Shown here: positions 36,036 through 47,326 of the stretch, piece after piece
Layout of the letters: every line of letters starts with the position of its first letter
How positions within the stretch are numbered: position 1 is the stretch's first letter
Origin: Plantago ovata
Taxonomy: Eukaryota; Streptophyta; Magnoliopsida; Lamiales; Plantaginaceae
Direction: 5' to 3'
Assembly (NCBI GenBank): GCA_028274465.1
Contig: CM051458.1
Location: 12,167,566 to 12,231,565, forward strand
Length of the DNA stretch: 64,000 nt
The notes under the pieces: model-generated
What the model was told of the DNA's origin: nothing
The model's database searches: none
What the model saw: only the letters and a program-made list of their open reading frames with translations
Program-made: the position numbers and the translations under genes

Positions 36036-37900
36036 ATTACAAACCGTGATATACTGCACAATTCCTGTTCATTTAACGCATTGATCACAAACTTACTCCC
36101 TTTCAGACACCAGATGATATGTTGTATTATTTCAGCTACATATCCGCCATTTACCAATCCAATATCCTAACGCACTCAAGTGATAGATTCTAAATTGGCT
36201 TCCCATATAGGGCACCGATAATATGTTGTTTCGTGACATATATGTGTATGACATTTACTAACCCACTATCCCTATGCATTTATAAATTACAAATTCGCTC
36301 TCCATGGGACATCCAATGCAAATGATCAAAAGTAATAAATGACAAATTAACTTCCTCATGTCTCGGTTTAAACTGTGACAAAGAATATGCTACTATTATA
36401 TTTTAACAAACTAAGCCACCCTTACGGTTAATTCTTTATATATTATTTATAATATTTATTCTCTATTAAAATTAAATATGTATACATTATTTTGTTGTCA
36501 AGAAAATGTAAATAGATGTTATTTTCTGGACTAAAGTTCTGTACTCCTCGTTTGAACTAAATTAAACTGAATTGAATTGAATTGAACTGAATGAAGTTGG
36601 GCTAAACTGAACTGAACTGAATTTATTTGTAATATAGAATAGTAAAACACTGTTAAGTAAATCTGAACTAAAAATAATTTAATGTATTTGAACAGATTTG
36701 AACTGAATTTAAAGTAACAGTTTTCGGACCAAGATAACAGACTATAAGGATAACTTGCAAAAACACAACGATACGCATGCGTGGTATACATTGAATTTTA
36801 ATATGGACATTTTAGTATATAAACTTGTTTTTACTTTAATTTCTCAAAAGCCGTTGTCAAGTTTATTTTACTTTCCATGTCAACTCAACTATATTATGAA
36901 CTATATTATGGGTGTACAAAAATTTTATCCGTCCCTACCTGGCTGCCTCAGGCTCCTAGTCAAGTTGTTAGAATGTCCGCTATCGCATTTTATTTTATAA
37001 GTATTTAATTTAAATAAAATTAGTTTTATATAATTCTTATGAATTTAATTCAAGTAAATTCAAATTGGATGAGTTGAGGTTAAATTTGATTTTGATCGGA
37101 TGAACTCCAACCAACTTTAATTAGGGTAGTCTTGGATCAGAAGTTTCGGGTCAAATTTATTCGGTTTATTCTTGATGCTTATAAGTAAACATGTCAAATG
37201 ATATGTCCCGTCCGATTTGAATATAGAATGTTCGAATCGTATAAATAATATTAAAACGTAAAGTTGTAAAATAATTACTGATATTGAACCATTATTTTAG
37301 GGTGGATGAAAAAAGTCACAATGATACTTAGTAATTAAATAAACGTAAAAATGAGAATCTACCAGCTACCATAAAAAATAGAAGAACAGTACATTAATTA
37401 AGAGCGGAAAGCTTAAAAATAAGTTTATGTTGTTCATCACTACAATAGTTAAAATTGAACCGGTTCAATTATCGATCTTTTAATGGAGTTGTAGAATTTT
37501 AGAATTTAAAAGAGTAGAGAGAGACTATTGCAAATTTTTTTGGAGACCAGGCGTAAAGTTTTATGTCTTGGGTATGTGAGTATTGAGTAAAAGGATTGGT
37601 TTAGAATTAGACTAGAGTCTCAATTAATTTACTTTTAATTAATTATAGTTATTTATCTGCCTAATTAATTCAAGACTCTGTCTGCATTTACTACACCATT
37701 AGCTTTTGAGGATGTATGGTGTGAAACAGTAAGCTGGAATTAGGTTTGTTATGGAATAAAAACAAATTCAAAATTTTATTAAAATTAAAATTACACATAG
37801 GAATGGATTAAGTTTGGATGAAATACTTAATTGTTATTGGTCATTGAATGATGATGTAGGAATGAAGGATTCTCTTTTATAGAATAATATAGATAGATAG
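36036..37900. other. AT-rich intergenic DNA with decayed repeats
   Basis: Holds degenerate relatives of the tandem array (36060-36360), a GAACTGAATT-type simple repeat (36540-36625), and a degraded GGATC/TTTCGGGTC segment near 37100-37180 that recalls the element at 40681. No gene supported. Confidence 0.4.
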
Positions 37901-38399
37901 ATTTGACCGCAGTGTTCCTTAATGAAAAAGTAACCTAACTACAAACGCATACGGGCCAAGCCCATCAATCACTAATAACCACGAAGTTCATAGTCCATAC
38001 TTCAGTCTTGATCTGGGTGCAGAGTGCAGTCGTATTTCCCACGTAAAAAGTCCAGCAAAGACCAGGTAAATTGCAATTGGGCCAGTCGACAGTTTAAGGA
38101 GGTCTAGGGCTTAATGAAATATGGGCAAGTTGCACCCTTTAGTACTATAAATTGAACACTACCATGGCATGTATAATTGAAGTTGATCGTGTTCGAATTA
38201 AATCAATTTAGGTTTGAGATTTGAGAGAGATATTCATCTATTAATTAAAATACAAAACTATGGAACAAAGTTAGAAACATACGACTAATAATATTTAATC
38301 AGTGATCATGAAATCCCAATGCGGCAATACGCTTGGCCGCGGTAACTCTGTGGCCCGATAAATCCAACAAATCCAACAGCAGAAAGCATCTAAACTAAT
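37901..38399. other. Intergenic, no gene seen
   Basis: Non-coding sequence left of the copia remnant; the true start of its LTR may lie in this stretch but no boundary or target duplication could be fixed. Confidence 0.35.
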
Positions 38400-38775
38400 A
38401 TAGTTTAGGTTAGTATCTAAAGTTTCTCGAAAATTTCCAGTGATACGGCGCGTAGATTCTATTTAGTTATATTATAGTTTTATTAACTTTACAGTTGTAG
38501 TTACCGTAACTACTATATAAGTGTTGCAGGGCATTACTCATCATTTACGCTTTGATGAAATAAACATATGTTTTCACAAAATTCTCTCTCTAACGCCCTT
38601 CTTCCTAATTCGTTGATGACTTATCACGATTCTTTCTTTTGTCGTTGTTCCATTCATGGAAGAACGCGACCTATCTCTCCTCTCGGAACCAACTACCATT
38701 GGAGGACGCCCAATTCGTATGAAATGTAACGTACTAATGATGAATGATCTACCGTTAATGCCAAGATCCCCCACA
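38400..38775 (+). mobile_element. Copia LTR remnant (5' LTR end) followed by a PBS
   Basis: A TATA box (CTATATAAGTG near 38513) is followed by CATTTACGCTTTGATGAAATAAACATATG and a CT-rich leader, ending in CCCCCACA at 38775. Directly after comes TGGTATCAGAGCC (38778-38790), the initiator-Met tRNA primer-binding site of plant copia elements. The left edge of the LTR is not determined. Confidence 0.65.
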
Positions 38776-39450
38776 CTTGGTATCAGAGCCAGGTTTGAAG
38801 ATCTATAACATCCACGCTTCTGCAAGTGTCGGCGATCGGTTATCACAACTGGAGATGATGATTATGTAGGTTAAAGAACTGTTGGAGATTGTTGTAGGAC
38901 GCCTAGGGTTTCCAGATTTGGCAAATCCGGTGAATGGAGAACAATGCTCCGTGAATCTGAAGTTGATGAACGTGAGCCGGATTCAATCATGGACAGAAAG
39001 GAGAATGCACTACAAGAAAAATCTTCTTTAGTTTAATTTTAATATGTAACTATAAGGTGTTATAGTAACAAAATTCACTTTAGTGCCATTTTTTAGGTAA
39101 TGCCACAAGTAGGGATGTAGCTAAAGATATAATGACACAGATTGTTGTTTTTTTCACACTTTTTAAGTGTTAATTCATTTTAATAAGGTAACAATTGTAA
39201 TTGTTACTGCATTTGTTATTGGTGACAAGTATAGATGAGACTACAAGTTTTCTATATCGCACTTTATAAATGCCACTGGCGCAAATGACACTAAAGAAGA
39301 GTTTTGTTGTAGTGATGAAACGGTCCAAACTTGGATGTTGGTGCTCCTGTGGAGGAGAAATCATGCTTCGAAAAATTAGGAGGAGGTCGATCGATGCACG
39401 CACAAGCTCCGGAACGAGGAGGCAGATTCAACCTTAATGGTAAACTCATA
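38776..39450 (+). pseudogene. Internal 5' leader remnant of the copia element
   Basis: Sequence after the primer-binding site, interrupted by the CACTA MITE at 39008-39314 and resuming with CGGTCCAAACTTGGATG. No gag domain remains readable and no second LTR was found, so only the 5' end survives. Confidence 0.45.
39008..39314. mobile_element. CACTA MITE, 307 bp, TSD ATG
   Basis: Ends CACTACAAGAAAAATCTTCTTTAG and CTAAAGAAGAGTTTTGTTGTAGTG are inverted repeats. The 3-base duplication ATG flanks both sides (39005-39007 and 39315-39317). Inner TGTAACTATAAGGTGTTATAGT is partly palindromic. No coding capacity. Confidence 0.92.
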
Positions 39451-40190
39451 TTAACATACATTTGAGATACATAATAAAAGGAAGGATAGAAACATAAGCA
39501 AAAACCCAATTGCTAAAACTAATACCTCGACTGCACCTTGTAAATGAGTAACATCCTTCAAAACCAAACAACTGAATGGAGTACAGAATTGAAATTCTAA
39601 TATACCACTGTTTCTTGAGAGTTCTGAACTCTCCAAAGTCTGATTATGAAGTTAGAATGGAAGTTAAAAGTTTAAATAAGGAGAAAAACAAGTTGGAAAC
39701 TAAAAAATGCATTATCACTGTTGGGCAAGGAGTTTTCGCACCATGGCACCAAACTTTCTTCCAGGAAGAGAGTTTTGGCACCATGGCGTCGAACTTTCTG
39801 CCCAGTATTGATTCTCTCAATTGCCTCCTTGGTCCGGCATGAATTCGTTGCAAACTCTTGGAACGGATCTCACGATACTAATGTGGAAGGGTAAAAAAGC
39901 TTTCCAGAACCCGTATGGAGGCCAGGTGTTAGGACTCCTCCAAATGATAACAAATTCGTAAAAGGAAGCAAAACATGGAGAACAAACTAACTCGTGAAAG
40001 CTGATGATCACGGATTACCTCAAACAATTAATTGGAACATAAATGATCCTTATAGTACATGGAAAAAAAGAAACAGTGACTTAGAACAGGTTAAGAATTG
40101 GTGGTTATTTTCGTCACCCCTCGACTCTTGACACCTTGCTAGTAAGGTTGACGTACTAGACGAAGGGGGTGGCTAAGTTTTGATATAGCC
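39451..40190. other. Non-coding segment with a short tandem duplication
   Basis: At 39729-39806 a roughly 40-base unit is repeated (GAGTTTTCGCACCATGGCAC then GAGTTTTGGCACCATGGCGT). No open frame carries recognisable domains. Origin unknown; it may belong to the adjoining retroelement debris. Confidence 0.4.
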
Positions 40191-40352
40191 ATAACGGGTC
40201 TAAGGTTGAACATGCGTTTATGTTTCTCTTGGTTTATGGATTTGAACATAGAGGACGTGAGTTGTGCATTTCTTATGCACTTTTTTTGTACCTGTTTTCT
40301 TTTGTTTCGTAATAAAATTTTGTCGTTTCCAAAAAAAAAAAAAAAAAAAACT
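40190..40352 (+). mobile_element. LINE-like 3' end with poly-A tail
   Basis: TTTTTTTGTACCTGTTTTC, TTTCGTAATAAAATTTTGTC and GTTTCC followed by about 20 A form the layout of many plant L1 LINE 3' ends (T-rich, AATAAAA, A-tail). The 5' extent is unknown and no reverse transcriptase is present. Confidence 0.45.
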
Positions 40353-40680
40353 CTTAAATTGTCTTTAAGTTCACCAATTTTCAGTAGAACTCCCAAAGTC
40401 GCGCTCCATCTGATTTAAGTTAACCTCTAAAGATACTCGTTTTAATAATTTTTAATAATTGTGATTTTAGTTTTTTCTATTTAAAAAATAATTATCATTT
40501 TGCATGTTTCAAGAAGAAATTTCAGTACACTTAATGTATTTTATTGAATTTCATACCATTTAGAGGTATCCCATTGGTTGACTATCATAATAATGCAATA
40601 TTTTTATAAAATTAATAAATAAAATGAGGTGTATTAAAATGTGTGAAAACTATAAAACGACAATTGAAAACAATAGGAGG

Positions 40681-41235
40681 GAGACTTGGAAAACGGGTGG
40701 ATCGGATCGGGTGGTTTCCTGAATCGGGTGATTTCGGGTCAGGTCGATCGAATTCAGTTGTGCTTGAATTACATGTTTTTATCGGATTTGGGTGTTGTTC
40801 AGATTAAAATTTCAAAACATTTCCAATCGGGCCGATTCAGATTCAGTGTTGATTGAATATTTAAACACAAAATTATTTTTATAATGAAAATTTATGAAAT
40901 ATTATAACTTCAAAATCTTAATTATAAGTTAGTTATATATGAACTATATATATTTTAAATGAAAATAATTATGTATTCCCTATAAATTTAATTCGTGTCA
41001 TTTCGGATTGAAAGAGTTCGGATTACATTTAATTCGGATCGGATGAACTTCGGATTGAATTTATTCGGGAGATTTCGGATTGTTTAATTCGGATAATAAA
41101 ATTTTGAGTGCTTTCTAATCATATTAATTCGGATCGGATTCCGGATCAAAGTTCGAATATTTGACCATAAATTTTCGGGTGAGACTTTGAATTTTCGGAT
41201 CGGATTTCGGGTTCGAAATGCTTTTTCCAGGTCTC
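40681..41235. mobile_element. TIR-like element with GGATCGGAT-type internal repeats
   Basis: Left end GAGACTTGGAAAACGGG pairs with the complement of the right end, GAGACCTGGAAAAAGC. The interior is full of degenerate direct repeats of TTCGGATCGGATTTCGGG-like units. No coding and no clear target duplication, so the class is uncertain. Confidence 0.55.
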
Positions 41236-41853
41236 ATCATAATCACCACGTTTTTATTACCATATTAAGCTTTATACACGTGTGTTACTGTAGACTAATT
41301 TGCGGGGGAGCTTTAAATCCAAAAAGCTTGTTTAACTTTAAAGCGCAAATGATCATATAGCGGCTTTACAAGTAAAAGAATATTGGGTACTGGTTGTAAA
41401 GAGAATGAGACTTCATTTTCTTTGACCCATCAGAGAATCATCATGTCCATGACTTCAAACCACCATAAATTACCACTTTTTATTTTTTTAAATTTTTTTA
41501 GCAAACAATTTTCATTTCTATTTGTAAATTATTTATAAACTATAATGATGACATATTTAATAAAGTTATAGTATAAAGTATGTAGACCCTGAAATTTTCA
41601 TAATGCGTTTTTGTTAAATATTTTTTCACTATATTTAAAGATTACTTAATTTATTTATAGTGGCTTGCATATCTCCTTGGTTTTGTGGTGTGGCATTCCT
41701 TGGTCAAAGCTCTCCTCTGTTTTTGTGGTTTGATGAGGTTTGGTTAGTGTAGAAAGTGTAGGTATTTCCTTTGGTTATGAACAGTTTTGGTTTGAGGCTA
41801 TCCCGTTGTTGTTTGGGTGGAAATGCTCTTTTTATATTCATGGTAAGGACCAG
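41236..41853. other. Intergenic, no gene seen
   Basis: AT-rich DNA. The stretch 41690-41830 (GTGGTGTGGCATTCCTTGG, GGTTTGATGAGGTTTGG) looks like an old LINE/RT zinc-knuckle region in base style, but no frame supports it. Confidence 0.3.
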
Positions 41854-42669
41854 TATCTTTTTAGGGTATCATTAGCGTACCTAATAACAAATTAGTACCC
41901 ATTAGACAAACAATAACATTTTAGTGCCAAATTTGACCAACCAAAATCTGATTTTGGGACAGCCAAACAAGGTTGTGTGGGAGGACTAAAATGTAATTGA
42001 ATTTTATCTTTTTTTAGTCTTTTCTTTATTTTTCTTTTATTTTTTACTTTTTTCTTTTTATTTTTCTTCTCTTCTTCTTCTTCATTCTTCAAGTCTACTA
42101 CCGGATTTCGGTACCGAAATCCTGCACCGGAATCTGGCCAGATCGGAGAAGCTCCGATCTGGGACTCCCAGATCGGAGCTTTGCAGCTCCCGATCTGGGA
42201 GCTTGCAGCTCCCAAATCGGGATCTGCACAAACTCCAGGACCGGAGCTTGTACAGCTCCCAGATCGGGAACAGTAAAGCTCCGATCTGGGAGCATTAATG
42301 CTCCCAGATCGGAGCTCCCAGATCGGAGCTTTGCAGCTCCCGATCTGGGAGCTTAAGTGCTCCCAGATCGGAGCTTGCATTATTCCGGTGGACGGTGGAG
42401 CAGAGCTCCGAATTATTCCGGTGACCGGAGTTCTGAAGAAGAAAGGGAGATAAAAAGAAAAATAAAAACAATATAAAAGAATTAAAAAATAAAAAGGAAA
42501 ATAATTTTGTCTTCTACTGTAGCTAAGGCCTTGTTTGTTTGGGCATGAAATTCTCGGTGGCAAAGTTGTAAATTTTGAGTAGTCAACCCAAAAAGGTACT
42601 AAAATGTTATTGTTGAACTAAATGGTATTAATCTGTTATTAGGTGTCACAAGGATACCCTTCCATGATA
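41854..42669. mobile_element. TIR element with GCTCCG/CGGAGC core, member 2
   Basis: Long terminal inverted repeats of about 75 bases: left GGGTATCATTAGCGTACCTA, ACAAATTAGTACCC, AACAATAACATTTTAGTGCC; right (complemented) GGGTATCCTTGTGACACCTA, ACAGATTAATACC, AACAATAACATTTTAGTACC. The core 42130-42425 is dense in AGATCGGAGCTCCCAGATCGG and CAGCTCCCGATCTGGGAGC units. A 223-codon minus-strand frame across it is compositional and not a gene. No target duplication fixed. Confidence 0.75.
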
Positions 42670-42738
42670 ATAACTCTTCATTGTAAAGTTTTTGGACATT
42701 TCTTGTACTCTTTAATTAATAAATCTTTTAGTTGTTTC

Positions 42739-44275
42739 TGTTAGAAAAGTGAGAAAATTTGTCTCTAAGACTAAGCAGCGGAAGTTTAATTTTTTTTTAA
42801 TCTCACTAAAACTGATATGACTATACTGTTTATTAAACTGGAAAAAATCACTTACGTGTCCTCCAGTAGATAAGCAAATTGACCGGGTACATGTTCCTCG
42901 ATCTCCAGACAAAGCCTTGCAATCTCCTCGTCCGGCTGGTTGATTTCTTCTTCGTCAGAGATGAAATCTTCGTCAACAAAATCTCCAAGATGGCTCATCA
43001 ACAGGTTGATTAATTCCTTCGACCTTGGTATCCACGGGCGATGTTTCCACAAGAACGCTAGGAGGTTCTTCTGTGTTTTTGAGCTACTGAGAAAAATTAT
43101 TCTTTCTGACTATCAGAGAAGAATATTTTACGTGTTGTTGGAATAGAATAGAAGACTGACTTTCTTTCTTTCTGATTTAGTCAGTTAGTTAGTTCAGAAA
43201 ATCACGTAAGATTTTACCAAGTAAATCTTACTGACTAAAAGACTTCAAAAGTTATCAACTGACTAACAAACAGATAAGCATTTAATTATTTCAATCAAAA
43301 AAGAAATTAAATCAAAGATTGAAAGAAGAAAAGGAAAAGGAAAATAAATAAAAAGAAAATAACAAATCACGTTGACAGCATAGCTGTCAACGTGATGCTG
43401 GGCCGCTTGGCCCAGCCCCACATATGCTGGGCCAAATCGGCCCAGCCCAATTCTTTCTTCTTCAATTCATTTTCTTTGCATTAGGCCATTAATTCTAAAT
43501 TCCGTCCAAATGCACAAGTCTTTAATTAATTAATTAAATCCAATTCAATTCAATTAATTATATTTCTAAAATATATTCCATATATATAATGAATTAATAT
43601 TAATCTAACTAATAATAATTCCATTATATTTATATATAATAATTCAACATTAATCTAATTAATATTTAATCCTATATACATAGCTCGTTTGTAGAAACAC
43701 CACCTTGAAGTGTGACCCATAGGGCCTTGCATATTAAGCAACAATCTAATTAAGGTCATAATAAATTCCTAGACAATTTATCAGACAATATTAATATGCA
43801 AGGAACGTTTGTGAGGAAAACAAACCACCTGTAGCGTAAGGTACTTTGATGATACGGTCCATTCATTCACAAATACTCGAATGAGTCTAGAATATGGTTG
43901 TGTGTCTATTCTAATAACTTCATTCATTGTCTCTCAATCTTATTAGCCGATCTATGAATTATGTCCAAACACCATTTTGACATATTCACATACGGTGGCC
44001 ACCGGTTTTGTGATCGCACTAAATATGAGAAGTGAGTATTCTCTCTTTGTATCTATTACGGAGGAATGAATCCTATCTTGGCCCAATCACTCACACCATA
44101 TATTTCCTAATGTACCCAACGCATGCCGTATCTATCCTACTTTAAGAGTGCAGGCGTTGCGCATGGTCAAAGTACATTATTCCACATATGATGTAGTATT
44201 GGCCTCAAGTCTAAGGACTACTAACATTACCCTACACACCGATACTACCGTAGACACTTAAATAGCTTTACCAAA
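42739..44275 (-). repeat. 3' LTR of the copia element (truncated)
   Basis: Corresponds to 50461-51971 of the 5' LTR. At 44275 it joins directly to RNase H coding sequence, so the LTR start (411 bases), the polypurine tract and the end of the polyprotein are missing. It also carries a 31-base palindrome (43366-43396) that is half-deleted in the 5' LTR. Confidence 0.92.
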
Positions 44276-46164
44276 AGTCTAAGGACTCCTCTAGCTATCA
44301 TCTCTCTAATTAGATGATACTTCCTAGGTACATGCTTATTCTTGTTAGTGGATCTTGGTTCCTTTGCTTGTGCAACAGCGCCTTCGTTGTCGCAGTAGAC
44401 CGTTATAGGACTACTATTAGGAACTACCCCTAGTTCCTTTAGGAATTCTAAAATCCAGACAACCTCCTTTGAGGCTTCTGCAGCAGCAATGTACTCGGAT
44501 TCGGTCGTAGAATCAGCCAAGGTGGATTGCTTTGAACTCTTCCAAGTGACGGCTCCACCATTGAGTGTAAACACATACCCAATTTGTGATTTGTAGTCGT
44601 CTGGGTCCGATTGGAAACCAACATCGACATAACCACTCATTCGCAACTCTTGTTGTCCACCATATACCAGAAAGGAATCTTTAGTTCTTCTAAGATACTT
44701 AAGAATTGCTTTCACAGCTGTCCAATGTTTCATACCTGGATTCTGTTGGTGTCGACAAGTACAGCTAAGCGCATATGCCACATCTGGCCTTGTACAATTC
44801 ATGGCATACATGATAGATCCAATAGCTGATGCATATGGGATTCTTTTCATGTGTTCGATCTCCTCATCTGTAGAAGGACTATCCTTCGTACTGAGAGCAA
44901 CACCATGTCTAGCTGGTAAGAAACCTTTATTGGATCCATCCATATTAAAGCGTTTCACTATTTTGTCGACATATGTGGACTGTGACAACCCTAACAATCT
45001 TCGGGATCTATCCCTATGGATTTTGATTCCAAGAATGTAACAGGCTTCACCTAAGTCTTTCATCGAGAAAGTCTTAGATAACCACTCCTTTGTGGATCGT
45101 AACATTTGGACATTGTTTCCCATGATTAATATGTCATCAACATATATAACCATGAAAACAATTCCAGCATCGCTGCGTTTAACATAAACGCATGGATATT
45201 CCGCACATCTGATGTAGTCAAACGATTTGACTGCCTCATCCAAGCGAATATTCCAACTCCTTGAGGCTTGCTTTAGTCCATAAATGGATCTCTTTAGCTT
45301 GCAAACTAATTTGGGATTTGACTTAGATGTAAAACCTTCAGGTTGTATCATATACACCTCTTCCTCGAGATTTCCGTTAAGAAAAGCAGTTTTCACATCC
45401 ATTTGCTAAATCTCATAATCATAGTATGCTTCTATAGCAAGTAAAATTCGAATAGACTTAAGCTTGGCTACTGGTGAAAAGGTTTCGTCATAATCGATAC
45501 CATATCGTTGACTATAACCTTTCGCCACCAGCCTAGCCTTGTATGTCTGTATGTTGCCATCAGCATCTGTTTTCCTCTTGAAAACCCATTTGCAACCGAT
45601 AGGTCTAACCCCTTCTGGTGCATCAACCAAGTCCCATACTTGATTCTCATACATTGAGTCTATTTCGGATTTCATGACTTCTTGCCACCTTCTTGAATCA
45701 ATGTCCAACATTGCTTCTTTGTAAGTCTTAGGGTCATCTTTGTGAGATAAGTCAAGTTCAAACTTGTCATCCTCCATGAGTAAACTTATCTTCTTGGAAG
45801 CTCTCACTTCTAACCTTTTAGACCGACGGAGTGCGGGTTTGTTTGGTTGTACTGGCTGTATATTCTGATTGTGAGATGGTTCAACTTGTTCAATCTGTTG
45901 AACAGTTGAAGGCGGGTCAGATGCAACAGTTGCATGTGGTTCAGGTGCAACGGTTGCAACTGTATCCTGGGGAGTTGGTTCCGACATGACCTGTTGAACC
46001 GTTCCAGTCGGTTCAGTCAATGTCGGCTTGGTAGGGGCATTTTGGGAATTAGTCAAATTTCCTAAAATGCTCCCACTGGCTGGCAGATATCTTTCCAGAG
46101 ATGTGCTCGAGCCATAAGATCCTCCTTGAGCTCCCACTGAATCATTGTCATAACTATTTGACAA
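44245..46164 (-). pseudogene. Copia reverse transcriptase and RNase H, with internal stop
   Basis: The first part (46164-45406) has a Thr/Pro/Gln-rich linker and the RT start (WVFKRKTDADGNIQTYKARLVAKG). A TAG at 45403-45405 interrupts the AYYDYEI|QMDVKTAFLNG junction, where the family normally has Trp. The second part (45402-44245) holds PEGF, YGLKQASRSWN, the catalytic YVDDILIM, and RNase H (STTESEYIAAAEASKEVVW, ITVYCDNEGAV). The last residues (LLVKLFKCLR) come from the deletion junction with the LTR. Confidence 0.92.
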
Positions 46165-46180
46165 TTCATTAACCTCAATG

Positions 46181-47326
46181 TTATTTTCTTGTTCTTGGAT
46201 CCTCGAGTTCTATCTCATTTCTACTATGTTGCTTGAAGACATAATCATCTTCCAGAAAGGCAGCCTGTCTGGAAACAATGATGTTATGTTCCTCAGGCAG
46301 ATAGAAGTAGTAACTCTTGGTTTCCTTAGGATATCCAATAAAATAACATTTCTCACTTTTGGGTTCCAGTTTTCCTTCGAGCATTATTTTCACATATGTT
46401 GGACAACCCCAAGCATGCATATGTGAAAGACTTGGCTTCTTGCCATACCATAACTCATATGGTGTTTTCTCGACTGATTTGGATGGAACCCTATTCAGAA
46501 TATAGATTGAGTCTAGTAACGCGTATCCCCATAAGAAGATTGGAAGAGTTGTGAAATTCATCATGGATCTTACCATGTCTAACAAAGTTCGATTTCTCCT
46601 CTCAGAAACACCATTCATTTGTGGTGTTCCTGGTGGAGTCCATTGTGATTGAATTCCGTTAAGCTTTAAGTGATCCAAGAATTCCTTACTTAAGTATTCT
46701 CCTCCTCGATCTGATCGAAGAGTCTTAATACTTCTTTCAAGTTGTTTCTCTACTTCAACCTCATATTCTTTGAATTTCTCAAAAGCTTCAGATTTGTGTT
46801 TCATAAGATACACATAGCCAAATCTAGAGAAATCATCGGTAAAGGTTATGAAGTAAGAATACCCACCCCTAGCTTGAGTTTTAAAAGGTCCACACACATC
46901 AGAGTGAACTAACTCAAGTACTTGTTTAACACGAGTACCTTTTCCGGAAAAAGGTTTCTTGATCATTTTTCCTTTAAGACATGATTCACAATTCCCATAT
47001 GATTCAAAATCAAATGGTGCTAAATAGTCTAACTTTCTTAACCTTGCAATTCTTGTCTCATTAATGTGACCAAGTCTACAATGCCACAAGTAAGTGATAT
47101 TTCTTGAATTATCAAGCTTTGATCGTTTGTTTTGTATATGAAATAAATTATGTCTACATTCAAGTAAGTACAAACCATTCATAAGAGGAGCATTTCCAAT
47201 ATCAATACCATTATGCGAAAAATAACAATTATTATTGACAAAACGGAAGGAAAACCCTTCATTGTCTAACATAGGAATGGAAATAATGTTTCTTACAATA
47301 GAAGGAACGAAATAACAATTATTCAA
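46181..47326 (-). pseudogene. Copia integrase region
   Basis: Continues the polyprotein in a shifted frame. The pre-integrase zinc region is LWHCRLGHINETRI...NCESCLKGKM (HX3H/CX2C style). The integrase core has LVHSDVCGPF (first Asp), TLRSDRGGEYL (second Asp) and NGVSERRNRT (Glu), so the DDE triad is present. It ends with a C-terminal stretch KCYFIGYPKETKSYYFY. The end near 46181 (DPRTRK) breaks before the RT frame. Confidence 0.9.

Noticed and set aside
38574..38846. A 90-codon minus-strand frame over the copia LTR end
   Set aside because: It reads across the LTR, primer-binding site and leader in the antisense direction, so it is a shadow of non-coding retroelement sequence.
41892..42563. 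A 223-codon minus-strand open frame across the element at 41.9 kb
   Set aside because: Its residues simply reflect the repeated GCTCCGATC units and flanking T/A-rich tracts, and it spans an element's inverted repeat. No domain or start context supports it.
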